Shown: piece after piece, positions 35,960-48,212 of the stretch
Numbering within the stretch: position 1 is the first letter of the stretch
How the letters are laid out: each line of letters opens with the position of its first letter
DNA from: Quercus robur
Taxonomy: Eukaryota > Streptophyta > Magnoliopsida > Fagales > Fagaceae
Length of the DNA stretch: 64,000 nt
Direction: 5' to 3'
NCBI RefSeq assembly: GCF_932294415.1
Contig: NC_065535.1
Coordinates: 69,743,362-69,807,361 of the forward strand
Translations under genes and position numbers: made by a program
The notes under the pieces: generated by a model
Databases searched by the model: none
What the model saw: the letters and a program-made list of their open reading frames with translations, nothing else
What the model was told of the DNA's origin: nothing

Positions 35960-37734
35960 TAACAGACAGTTCTTTTCTTGTAGACAGTCATTAAAAACTT
36001 ACTAATAATTTGTTTACAATCAGTACAAATGGAATGGGTGATTTACACTATCCAGTAATAGAAATCTTTCATGGAACATAATCCACACCATTCTTGCTTC
36101 TTGGTTATAAAATTCCTATCTTTGTCAAGTAGGTGAGAGAATATGTGATTCACGAGATCTAAAGTAATGTGCAGATTGAAAACCATTTGCCAATAAAACT
36201 CGTGTGACAATGGGAAAGCATCCTAGTGGATAAATAAAGTGAGCCAATGATAGATTGTTCATTGTCTAATTAATAAAGCTTTAAAATTTGTGCTCATCAA
36301 GTTGGGACTTGATTTTTTATTAATTTATTAGTGAGCTTTTGGTCCCAAGAAAACTTGGCACTTATGTTTAGTGGTCTTTATTTTTAACTTTTTCCCTTGC
36401 CACTCATCTATCAACATCCTCATTTGAGGTCTGGCAATTTCATGGACAAATATTCTTTTAATCACCTGTGGCTGGCCTCACAGTATATGAAAAGTACTAA
36501 AAGAAGTTTTGACATGTCCACCTTGAGTTGGCTTGGAGACCCTTAAGGAATGGTCCTGTCCTGTCAGATGTTATGTTTATTTTAAGTATTTAAACTCACC
36601 TTGAGTTGTTGATCTTAAAATCATGTGGGTGATCTTATGTAGCGACTGTAGAATTTCTTGACATAAAAAATCTTATAGGCAGGACCTCACAAAATTGTGG
36701 GTATTCATTTCCAATTTTTCAATATGTTGCCTATGCTAGAGTGATTTCTTGTAAGACATCTTAAATATCATGCTTGCCAATTGTTTCCTCATTTTGAATT
36801 ATCAGTTTGCTGCAGCTTTTTTTTTTCTAGGCAATAACGACTATACTAACTGCATCGGCAATAACGACTAGGTCGATGACAGGATGGGTGAATGACTATC
36901 TTTTCCCTAAGGAGAATCCTAGGTTTCTAACACAACTTATAAGGAAAAAGTTCTTAAAAGGAACACTATCACCACTAGCTTGCAATATCGACTCAATAGG
37001 AAGAAATACTGCAAAAAGCCATATGGTTTCAGAAACTGTTGGGGGATAAGCATTGCTCCTTGCAAATGTTCTCAAGGTCTCGTCAAAAGTTGAGCCTCCT
37101 AAGGAAATTGTAGAAATGCATTCTCAATTTTTCTTTAAAAAAAAAAAATTGCATTGGCAGGCAGTATCAAAAACCACATATATGAAAAGCACTTTGAGAC
37201 TTGGTGCTCTAAGTGCTGCCAATTGATTTTTTTGAATATAGCATATGGGACAAAGAGAAAAACATTGAGATGGCAATGCCAGAAGATTCTATCCCCTAGA
37301 GATTAGGAAATTGCTAAATAAGAAGTATGATAAGGAGAATGTGTTCTGCTTTCTACTGTAGAATCCAACTGTCACAAATGGAACTTGCTCATGCATTAAA
37401 AACATTATTAGGATTGCAAACAGCCAAAAGTTTACATTAACTTGCGTGGTTCCTTCAAAAGAATGAACCAATAGACAAATAAATAAAATAGTTACAACAT
37501 CATGTAAGTAAGTTGTTTACACTTTCTCACCATTTCAAAGTGGCAATATACAAAATGGTAATGGAAACCAGTTGTCTACACTTCCATTCCTGGAAATATA
37601 CAAATGGTCCTATTGCTTAAACTTGAATCTGACCTGGACATGTATACTTTCATGTTTTACATGCAGTTAATTTAGTCCCTGCTGGGAAGCCCAAGTGCCG
37701 CCACAATGATAATATACAGACAAGCAAGGGAGTT
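35960..37734. other. Intergenic, no gene seen
   Basis: AT-rich, with stops in all frames. A less AT-rich patch near 36830-37100 gave no recognisable protein in any frame. Confidence 0.5.
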
Positions 37735-37740
37735 TTTATT
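37735..37740 (-). terminator. Candidate poly(A) signal of the epimerase gene
   Basis: AATAAA on the minus strand about 34 nt past the stop codon. Confidence 0.5.
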
Positions 37741-37773
37741 GTACAGTAAATAATAAAGCTGACATAAAAACCT

Positions 37774-40700
37774 TTAATGATTGACTGGATGAGGTGAGTG
37801 ATAGCCATGAAGAACCTTCCAAGGGTCTAACTGTCCACTGCAATAGCTTGATGACACAGTTGAGAGTTCTTGATAGCCCTTCCACTCTTCAAAGGGTTTT
37901 AAGACAATTGGGGTTTCAATAGCTGCAGAGTCCACACATAACATGGTTTTGTAGTCTACATCCCCCAAATCAGGAAGAGCCTTGGCCTTTTTGTCCCAAG
38001 GATTCCAAACAACTGCAAAGCACAAAAGTTTATAGCTTTAAAGTGACTTCTGAGAAAAAAAAGATAAGGAAAGCATATAAATCACAAACTCTTGATTTTC
38101 AAGATCGTGCAAGGAAAGCATTTTTATATATTGAAGAATGATGAGATAGAACTCTAACATGGTATTTTAACATTAATTATAAAAACCTGCATCTGGCATG
38201 CTCTCTTTTCGTAGTACAAAGGTTCTTTTCTTCTCATGGTCAATGATAGCAATCTTTGATGGGGTTGTCAAATAAACTCTGTCAATCTACAGGGGAATAA
38301 CGATTTATCCTTAGAGAGTTCACATGAGAGACTATAATTGGCAGGTTAAATTTAGTTTATGTACTTCAAATTCACACCCAGAGTGAAAGGCAAAGTGGAA
38401 TAGAAAATTTTAGTACCTCGCCATCAAAGGTAACAGCATCTGCCTGCTCTGTGAACCTTTTTCTGCGCTCCAGATTATCTAAGTAATCAAGTGTCTCCAA
38501 GCCCTCAACGCGCACTTCACTGCAAATCAAACAGCATCATGCAACCCTCTGAAAAAGGATAACAATGAAGTATGCTTCCAAACTCGGCTATTAGTAGGGG
38601 ACATGCAATTACTAGTGCACTATAAAACAAGTCATAGTTTCGACTGTAAAACTGAGCTTCTGCAAAAGTTCCTACAGGTTTGAATCTCTTGTAACAAACA
38701 TCTGGCCATGATCATTGCATTCAAATCACACTGCAAACCCTCCTGCCCCTTCCCCCCCCCCACACACACACACAAAATAAATAAATAATGTATTCAAAAC
38801 ATATAGCTTCTACATTTACTAGACTCACCTGATATCTGATACAGATAAGTAGTTGCGCAGTGCAAACGTAAATGAGAAGGGCTTATTGTCTGTGTTTCTA
38901 ACGCGGGGGATTAAGGTTAGCTTTCCCGCACTAAGAGAAATACGAAGCCTCAGCTCAAAGCTGCAGAAAAACCAACATTCAAATATTTAAATCAGTCCAT
39001 AACATATGACAATGTCATATAATTTATCTACCCAAAATAAGTTGTCTCATAATTCAAGGGCATACCTACGTGGCCACATCTTTAGATCTTCTTCTGTGGA
39101 TTTCAGTATCAGATCCACTGATGATTGATTGTTAGCGGGAGGCAAAGACGAAGTGTCACCATCAAATGACCACATTCTGTTCCTTGCAAACCCATGTTGC
39201 TCCAGTGAACCAAGATTTCCAAACTACAACAGGCAATAGCAGCTAAGAATGCCTAATTTCCAACAAGTAGAAAAAAGGTAAATAAGTTTCTGCTAGTTTC
39301 CTACTGACAGACCTGTGGAAAGCAGACAGGTATACCTCCCCTAATGGCTTTAGGTGGCTTCCATATAGCCTGCAGAATAGGGAAAGCCCCGATATAAATG
39401 TGGAAAAAAAAGACTGGTTCAAACGGTTGCTTCAGTAAAAGTAAACAACTCAAACAAGGGCAATTATATTTGATGCACAAGTGCATGATCTTTATGACAA
39501 GTCCAGTATTGTATTGAGCAAGAGTAAAGAAAAGCATGAATTGCGTCTGCAGCGGAGCTGATATTAATTGAATAAAGATGAGATAATATGAAAAATGAAA
39601 AAAAAAAAAAAAAAAAAAAACTTTTCTAAGTAGAAGTTTCTTTTTATGAAACACTTTGCTGCATGCTTACACAATGAGGATCATTGGCATTGCAGTTGTT
39701 TGTGCTCATGTTGACACAGTTGCCTTGTGCATATAAGTTTCTTTTAGTATCATTTTGTTGATTATTTAGTGAAAACAAAAGCTTGGTTAATCAAGTAGCC
39801 ATGGTTTATGACCTTTAACCATTTTGCTAGTAAGCATTGGATTCTGAACTTCAGGAAATTACAATTTGGTTGATTTGTTTTTATTAAAAATGCAAGCTTT
39901 TTGAATCAATTAGCCATATTTTATGTCCCCTTTGCTAGTAAGCATTGGATTCTAAACAGCGGCAAATTGTGAAGAAAGAACTACTTGAGGCCATCTGGCC
40001 ATGTATAAGATGAAATATAGAAGAGAAGGTGAACATCGGAAAAGCTAAGCTTTACCCCTAACAGATTATTCTAGAGGATTGTCCATTGAAAGCAATTTCA
40101 TATTTGCAGAATGCAAAAAATTGCATTTGAGCATCAAATACAACCATGTTCAGTAATCCAACTAGGCATATCTAAAATCAAACATAGAAATAAATTTTCT
40201 TTACCTTGCTGCTCATAAAAAGCAGTTCTTCTTTTCGGTCATTCTTCCAAGAAACAACCTGTCCTCCATAAAGAAGCACCTGAAACCATCCTATGTCAAA
40301 CCATTGATAACTAAAGCTGAGATCACCATATTATATTCATTTTATAAACATGGCTAAATTGTAAAGGATGGGACAAATTAAAAGAAAAAAAAAACTAAGT
40401 GCTTTATAGATGTTAAACAATATCAAGTAACTCTTAATTTTCTTGATCATTCAAGTGATTTAGATTGAACCATCAGTTCCACCTTTTGAATTCACAGAGT
40501 TCACCATGGTGAGGACTGACTCTATATAATAAACTACATAGGCATCTCCAAGTATATTTCTCCAAAAATGGCCTTGTTTCCCCTACTTCAAAAGAATTTG
40601 GAAGGGTTCTACTCATCACTGTAACAATATGCCTATAATTTAAGTGTAAATTACCATTTATTCTTCATTTATGCTTTAATTACTATTCATTCCACCACAA

Positions 40701-40956
40701 ATTTTTTTTTTCCATACAATCAATCAATTTGAACAACAATATAATACACACAAATAACATAACCACTACTCATGATCCAATTATATCACTCAAAATTTTG
40801 CATCCCATATGTTATATCATTCATCATCTTCTAAGTTTCACAGCATTAAATCAATCAAACATACAGTAAAAAACCAACCTCTGCCGAGGACCCATTTGGC
40901 TCAGTCAGAATAGTCCGGGGCAACCCATTTGCATCATGAATTATATTGAGTGGCAT
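37774..40956 (-). CDS. Putative glucose-6-phosphate 1-epimerase
   Basis: Eight exons: 40956-40879, 40279-40205, 39369-39313, 39223-39066, 38960-38829, 38519-38417, 38286-38187 and 38012-37774. All junctions are GT-AG and the phases join into an unbroken 313-residue protein, the usual length. It begins MPLNIIHDANGLPRTILTEP. Other landmarks are VLLYGGQVVSWKND, AIWKPPKAIRGGIPVCFPQ, FGNLGSLEQHGFARNRMW (catalytic His about residue 80), SFTFALRNYLSVSDIS, VVWNPWDKKAKALPDLGDVD and MLCVDSAAIETPIVLKPFEEW. This family interconverts the alpha and beta anomers of glucose-6-phosphate in the cytosol; activity here is inferred. An open stretch upstream of the ATG after an acceptor at about 41040 may be 5' UTR or an N-terminal extension. 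Confidence 0.93.
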
Positions 40957-41079
40957 CGGCCTTGGCTTCGGCCTTGGCTTCAACCTCGCCCTTATGCTAC
41001 TCACAAATGGGTTCACTTTTCCTTTCCTCCGCTCCAGCTGCACACAAACCAAACCAACACAACCCCAACAACATAGCAA

Positions 41080-42360
41080 ACATGTACTTCAGTACCACAA
41101 ACATCCATGTATATATATGTACTAAACCAAAAGAGTCACATAAAAACATAATCTCTAAACACCCTTTTGTCAGAAAATAAGAACCATCAAGTTTGAGAAC
41201 CAATTAAACAAAAAAAAAAAAAAAAAAAACCAACTATATTAACTAGAAACAAACACATAGTAATAAGATTACTACGTAAAAGAAGGAGATGGGATAGCTT
41301 ACTTTTAATGCTATTATTATTATATTTTATAAAATGATTGTATATAATTATAAGATTGTGTATATGGGCTTCGAGTTTAAAGAAGAACCATTCAACAACT
41401 CTGAGTTTGTGACAAGTCCATGATACACATATATAGATTATATAAATATATATATTGGAGAGAGAGATAGAGACATGGGTTACAGATAGAAGGATACCAA
41501 AGGAAAAGAAATCCAACTATGATGAACTTTTAATTGTGTCATTGGATGCTCTGGTCGTTGTGTCCCTTTCAGTTAAAGATCTCAATCACCTATGGTTGTG
41601 TCCCCCTTGTTCACGTGGAACCTCATCAATTTTCCACGTCAGTTTTGTGAATTTGGGACCTTCTTGTGATGGGTCCTACTTGGTATATCTAATTATATTA
41701 GCAATCATTTTGATATGACAAATTTTAGCCGTGTGATTGATTCACTTTGGTATTTTGCTTTGGTAATTTGCTTGTAGTGCATGTAATTAGTGAGTGCAGG
41801 TAATCAAAACTCCCAAGTTGACGCATATCTCATCCCATGCTACAAAGGTAGTGCATTTTTGAAAGGACACAACAAATCAACGGTTCTCATCAATTGAACT
41901 CAAAATAAAAAAGTATTTTTTTTTTTTTTTTTTTTGTTTTGTTTTCCATTATGCAGAGAAATTCTGGTCTAATGACGTATAGAGTTAGACCTACACATGG
42001 AATCTTTTGACACGGGTCTAATCCATTGTTTTTGTTTAAATTAACTTTAGTTTTTCTTACAATAAAGTAGCCAGAGGAAGATTTTAACCTCCTTCTTCCT
42101 TTTCAACTGATTAGCATTTTTCATCATAAACTATTGTGTAATTTATCGCAATGTCATCCTAACCCACAAGAAATCTTTATCATCATCTATTAGTAATAAC
42201 TAATATGTACTTTCCTCCTTGATGAGGTTGATACCTTTCCAAAGAACACTATTGTATTGCCCTTAACCTTCCTGTTTCTAGACAAAAAGTCCTCACTAAT
42301 GTGATTTGGAGATCTCCTCAGCAACATTGGCATGAATTAAATACTATGGATCAGCTCGTG
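41080..42360. other. Epimerase upstream region, no other gene seen
   Basis: Likely holds the epimerase 5' UTR intron and promoter. It contains poly(A/T) runs near 41210 and 41920 and no supportable coding frame. Confidence 0.5.
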
Positions 42361-42361
42361 G

Positions 42362-42785
42362 ATGCCTTGGTTTTGTAGGTGGATGTGGTCTCATTAGGAA
42401 CCACCAAGGAAGATGGGTGAAACTTGAAAGGCTTCACTAGAGCTATAGGCTAGTCAAATAGCTTAGAAGCTGAGCTTTGCGGGCCGTGAGGGATGGCTTT
42501 ACTTTATGTATTCTCCTTCAAATTCAAGCAATTGAATTTGAAATTGATGCTAATTTTGTTATTGTCTTTCTCACCGATTATGAGGCCTCATATGCACCAA
42601 TTGTTGATGATTACAAAAACTTGATGAACCGAATCCCCCTTGGAAGTTTAACCACTATTATAGGGAAGCAAACTCTTGCACTGATGCCTTTGCGAAGATG
42701 GCAATTCACCTGCAACAAGACTTTGTTATTTTGGACACTCCGCCTGTGCAGTTGTTTCCCCATTTGTTATATGGCAGTATAGTTT
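42362..42785 (+). pseudogene. RNase H-like domain remnant (LINE-type or RVT_3 gene)
   Basis: The frames read GGCGLIRNHQGRWVK, then ALRAVRDGFTLCILLQIQAIEFEIDA, then NLMNRIP, and finally QDFVILDTPP in a different frame. These are the successive blocks of the plant RNase H-like domain found at the end of non-LTR retrotransposons and their domesticated copies. Frame changes and in-frame stops between blocks show decay. No reverse transcriptase was seen upstream, so it is a 3' piece. Confidence 0.7.
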
Positions 42786-44585
42786 TTTCCCTATTACCCA
42801 AAAAAAAAAAACTAATAAAGGAATAAGTGCCTTGTTCCATGTCATTAGGAGTTCCATCAAATATAACAGAAAGTTCAAATTTCTATTAGACAAGCTTTCG
42901 AGGGGAATTTACTTTTGGAGAAAAGGGCTTATTAACAATGGACAAGGGCAATAATGCTCCATTTTGAAGTTTATGCTGACATTGTTTAGTTTTGAAGTTT
43001 AGGAGAAGATTGTAATTGCACCATAATTACAAGATATAGTGCAATTAAAAAAGGAAAAAAGAGAGACAAAAACCACTTGTTATTACAAGACCGTGAATTG
43101 ATTGGCCTAATTGGAAGGTCAAGATCTTATGTAGTTTCCTGTTATTATGGTACGTGGATTGTGTGCAAGACGTACAGTTCATATATAGTTTGTATATTTG
43201 CCATGAAACTACTAGACTGTATATACAAATACAACAAGAAGTTCAGGTAGGTAGTGACTAGTAAAGCTTATGTAGGCTTATTATAAGTCGCTTTTGCTGG
43301 ACGCTGGTTAGAGTAAGCATCAAGGAAAAACGACATAACGTGATTCTCTAGTGTTCCACTTTCGGTTCTGTAACCTTATATGGAAAATGGAGAAACAGAA
43401 AATGACGTTGTATATAGTAGAGTAATAATAGGCAATCAGCTATTATCATGATAAGAGAAAAGGTGGTGAGTGGTGACTGCTAAAATTTCAATGACCATGA
43501 CTAAGTGCTCTTGTAATCAAGCACCTAACTTATTTACTTTCGGTCTGTTTACGTCTGTATGCTCTGTATTAAGTAAACAAATCGCCAAATCAACTCAATT
43601 GCATGACTAAAAATGAGCTCTTTCTTTTGTTTGGTTGTATATGACCCAACCTGTAAAATATCTTTTTTGTCAAATAAAAGATTAGGAGTTAAATTCTTAT
43701 CTACACGAAAAATTAATGTGTCCTGGTATAATGATAAATGATAATTATTATAAAATAAACACAATAAATTTGAAATACTATAGTATTTATCAGTAGTGAA
43801 GTCAGGTTGGGGCCATGGTCACCTCAAATTTTAGGACTAGTCTTCTTGAATTAGTCTAATAAAAATAAGAGAAAGGACTATTGCACACAGTGTGTTAATA
43901 TACTAAAAATGTGACTTAAAATTACGTTTTTAGTGTATTTAGGTAGTGTGTATTTTTAATGTGTAGTAAAAACTAATATAAGTAAAGCCCAACAAAATTA
44001 AATTAGTACAAAAAACTAAAATAATAATAAAAAAAAGTTCGGTACCAAAAAACCCAAAAAATAAATCCCCATTTCCCGTTCCTCAGCCCATACCTCTCCA
44101 CATATTAGCAAACAAACCCAACAACCAACACCCCCCCCCCCCCCAAAAACAAAAAAAAAGGTATCTTTATTTCTCTCTCTTTCTTGCTATCTCTCAGTTT
44201 TGTGTTGTTTTGTACTGTTATTGTTTTTTATAATAAAAGCTATTAGGCGAATGTGTGGTTAAAAAGCAAGTTACTTTTTTTAGTGCTGTTCAACACTTCA
44301 GGTGAATGGATATTTATGTAATTGTATATGACTTTAATTATATAATATGTAATATATTATATATAATATTAATAATAGTGTGGTTGAGTTTATTTAATAA
44401 TAATAATATATAATATAAGATACAGGACGACTTGATGCATTCAGGACCTCAAGGGCCTAAAGCTCAAAATAAATTGAGGCCTTTTATATATTTTAAAAAT
44501 GAGTTTTATTTATTTTTTAATATTGCTTAAACTCTATTATCTTGTTTTAGATGTAAAATTACTACTTAGATTTTTTTTTTTTTTT

Positions 44586-44766
44586 TTGAGAAAGTCTATA
44601 GACACAACAAATTTGACAAAACTTTTTACACCTGTCGATGTGGCAGATTAATAGTGGTAATTAAAAAAGTGATGTTAGTGGTGGATTTAGATGAGAACTA
44701 GTAAAAGTTTGCCAACTCAATTGTTATGAAAAATGTTGTGAAATTTTTTGTGTATTGCTATTTTTT
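44586..44766. mobile_element. Palindromic MITE
   Basis: GACACAACAAATTTGACAAAAC on the left is roughly inverse to ATGTTGTGAAATTTTTTGTG on the right, with AAAAAAGTGATGTTAGTGG in the centre. Same family as 20180-20332. Confidence 0.5.
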
Positions 44767-44769
44767 TTA

Positions 44770-44940
44770 GAAGTGTTACTATTATATTCACAACAAATTC
44801 TAGATGTTAAATTGTTACTATTTCTAATTTGAATCCACCATTGAAATTACTTTTTTAACCCCCAATAATAACTAGTAACAACTTGCCACTTAAAATTTAT
44901 TGTGAAAGTATTGAAAAAAACGTTGTGAACGTAAAATTTC
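44770..44940. mobile_element. Palindromic MITE, opposite orientation, directly abutting the previous one
   Basis: TTCACAACAAATTCTAGATG and TTTATTGTGAAAGTATTG are the inverse ends, with CACCATTGAAATTACTTTTT in the centre. Confidence 0.5.
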
Positions 44941-45278
44941 CCTTTTGATAAAAAATATTATTTTATTTATTGGCTAATATTTGGGCTTAATTAATACTAT
45001 TAAAATAAAAGAAATAGATTTATTGGTTAAAATTAGAGGGCTTTTTATTTTTATTTTTATTTGGGGCCTTAGGCGACTGCCTCTCTTGCTTGTGCAGTAG
45101 AGCCAGTTGTAATAAGATATAATAGATAGTGTTATAAATTGTAATATATGTATTGAATATTTAAGTTATAAAATGTGGATAATTTATGGGAATAAAATCC
45201 ATAATTGATGAATATTTTAAGAGAAAAAAATATTTAAAACTTAGAAGCTACTACCCAATGTGATCCTAAATTATGGGT

Positions 45279-45490
45279 GCGTTTGGATACCGCTTATTTT
45301 ACTGAAAATTAAAAACTAAAAACTGAAAACAATAAAAAAATAATAAAAAAGTTACTGTTTATGCGTGAGTTACTGTTCGTATATCTTGATGCACTGTTCA
45401 TGGACATGAACAGTGCACCAGGCGCTGGTCCCAAAAAAAAAAGGGTGAAACGCAAAACGTCCAAACGTGGACGTGATCCAAACGCTCACT
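45279..45490. mobile_element. ~210-bp hAT-like MITE
   Basis: The ends are GGTGCGTTTGGAT and ATCCAAACGCTCA. A perfect internal hairpin, GCACTGTTCATG-GA-CATGAACAGTGC, lies near the middle. It is the complete form of the family split at 8629-11764. Confidence 0.75.
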
Positions 45491-46988
45491 ATGACTACCA
45501 ATTAACGTGATGAAATCCGTTGAGTTTATCTCAAAACTAGGCCATATAAATACAGAATTCAAGATTATTAAATAAGTTTTTGAGTGATGGTTTAACTATG
45601 TAATTAAAGAGATGGTTAAAAAATTTGATTTTGATTCAATTATAAATTATTTTAGTACAATGAAAGAGCGTAAGATTCATTATCAAAGGGTCCATTTGGC
45701 AACGGGAATGAATACCTTAAATTTGTGATAGGGGCGAAAAATGAAAATGGTGTGAAAATGACTGTTGTTTGGTGGTTTCAAACATTGTTTCCTGAAATTT
45801 AACTTAGTTGCCCTTTTCCTTTCGCAATCAGAAGTGAGAACTCATACAATCAGACTCCACTTTGTGAAAAAGTAGACCCACTCTAACCTATGAAAATTGG
45901 TGTTTTTATTTTTTTATTTGTTTATGTTTTAAAAAAACTTAATTCTGAATATTGAAATAGTATCTGAAGGGTCCACTTATCCAAAAGGATATTAATATTA
46001 AAGGGAAAAAAGAAAAAAGGAATCTTTTTTTTTGAGGAGAGAAAAAAGGAATCTGTAGGGTCCAGATTATATTCACTAATACACCTGGTATTATGACATT
46101 TGTTGGGGGCCATTAATTTTTTCTTTATATGAGCCATATGCTCCATATCTTCTTCTTCTTCTTCTTCTTCTTCTTCTTCCTTCCTCTCTTTCTTTTTTTT
46201 TTTTTTTTTTTTTGAGAATCATATGCTCCATATCTCATCTATTTACTTATGAGTCACATTTAAATTGTATAATATTAGTCAAAAGTTAATATATTTTCAT
46301 ACATAAAATATTTGGGCCTAAGAGTGAGGGAGAGATGAATTCAAACCATAAGGTTAACAGTATGTTAGTTTATGTATTTTTAACTATATATATATATATA
46401 TATATAATATTTGAAGGTTGGGTTGGATGACTTTATTTTGTTTGGATTTTTTTTCTGGAAAATTTGTTGAAATATAGGATGTAGATGTTCGGATTTTTTT
46501 TTTTTTTTTTTGGTGTTGGATAAAGCATAAAACGAACTTTCATTTACTCAGCAAAAGGGGCAACACTGTTTGCACTCAGAAATTTTATGGGAGGCCTTTT
46601 TTTACCCCCCCACCCCCCAATTTGTTTTGGTCAAATGATAGAAGAACTTCAAATTCCACTTATTCCATTCGTTGTATCTCAATCCCATTTAAAAAGAACA
46701 AGCACCAGAATTTAAATGTAAAAACATGTCAACCATATCAATAAACAAGACTCCAGCTTGAGTTGAGAAAGATTAAAGAGATAGGATAGTGCCTGCAAAT
46801 TGCTATGACATGCTCATAACATCCTGAAATGGGCACCACTTATGTTCTAAATAATTCTCAATTTGATGGCTGCGATCTCTTCAAAGTTTCAAACAATAAA
46901 ACAAAGAGTGTCCCTCAATGGCCTTTGAGGTTGCCAAAAACATTAATGACACCAAAGAGAAAAAGAGGACATTACTACAAATTGTGAG

Positions 46989-47029
<41 letters not shown>

Positions 47030-47395
47030 TCTCTGAGAAACAAAGGCAAATTCCTACATTTGAAAATAATCAAAACTTGAATGATTGATGAGAGTCACAA
47101 ATTTTGCCATCATATTCCTAATCTGATTTGCATTAAATTTCATTTTTTTTAAAGTTCCTAGTATTCATGATCATAGTGATTTCTTATTTCACTAGGTATA
47201 TGCTCAAAGCTGCGTCTCTGACAAGTCTCAATGATTGGGAGTTTTGCGAGCACAAAACCCGAATGCAGATCTTATGGAAGTACGTAGGGGGGGGAATGTG
47301 GAACACTTCTCCGATTACCTCTGAGAAAACACTTCAGTTCAGCTGCTATTAGCATGAAACCATCCTTGAGATAATGGTTTCCGTTTAAATATGAT

Positions 47396-47998
47396 TTATC
47401 TCCCTCCAATCAACTGGCGGACGAGATCAGCGGGAACAGGCTGGCTTATTGAGATCAATAAAGGAGCACATAAAGAAAGAGCTTTTTCTGCCTTCCAAAT
47501 ATTCTTCAGAAAGTAGACTCCATTTGCAAAAGTATGCTTCAGCAATGGAACTTCGATATTGATCTCATCTGAAGGACAGACAATAAGCTAATCAAATCTT
47601 TAGCTAGAAAAAATAAAATAGTAGAAAAGAGCTAAAACCTTAGATTCAACTAAATTTGCAGCACTGAGTGCTCAAATGATCTGGAGGCTGCCACAGGTTC
47701 ATGTAGGCAAAGCAATTAAAACAGACTTTGCAAAGACGAACTTGGCCATTCCAAGATTACAGGTTTCCAAGGTCCATGGAATGGCACAAATATGAAGATT
47801 TTGTTAGATGCTAGAACCAGAGCTAATAGAGCAACTTAAAAATAATTTCATTTGCAACCACCTGGGCATGATGTCCAAGTCTATTCCACTGTCCATTGCA
47901 GTAAGATTAGGAGATATCCAGTAAGAGCCAATTGTCAAGGGAGATAAAAGTCCTTCCATGGTTCTGACTTTGAATGCTGAGAACCATCCAACAGATAC
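47396..47998 (-). other. Two coding-looking exons of an unrecognised gene
   Basis: Exon-like segment 47998-47862 has an AG acceptor and a GTGGTT donor and reads VSVGWFSAFKVRTMEGLL, then YWISPNLTAMDSGIDLDIMP. Segment 47568-47396, after the acceptor CCTTCAG, reads EINIEVPLLKHTFANGVYFL, then EKALSLCAPLLISISQPVPA, ending at a TAA. Both have protein-like composition and no stop. Their phases do not fit if joined directly, so a small exon is missing, one boundary is wrong, or the gene is decayed. I do not recognise the family. It is on the same strand as the PPR pseudogene and just past its end. Confidence 0.4.
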
Positions 47999-48212
47999 CT
48001 AGGAACATACCCAGCTCCTTAGCATCCAAATCCAAGAATCAGATAATTCTGAAAGTAATGAAGCTCAATTCGTATATTTCCTACCAGTGTGAGATATTTT
48101 CAAGCTAATCTGACAAATAGCCATATATCTGATTATTAACTTAAGTCCTTAAACACTAGATGGATTCAGCTCCCTGAGTAAAATTGAGATGTCATACATT
48201 GATTCATCAACA

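Larger units (their letters stand above)
42790..47395. other. Long AT-rich intergenic region with MITEs and microsatellites
   Basis: No gene seen. It holds three MITEs (separate entries), a poly(C) run near 44130, a (CTT)n run at about 46147-46180, an (AG)n run near 46997-47025 and several poly(T) runs. The short frame at 47167-47352 has no recognisable motif. Confidence 0.5.

Noticed and set aside
47167-47352. 61-codon plus-strand frame
   Set aside because: No family resemblance, no clear promoter or splice context.
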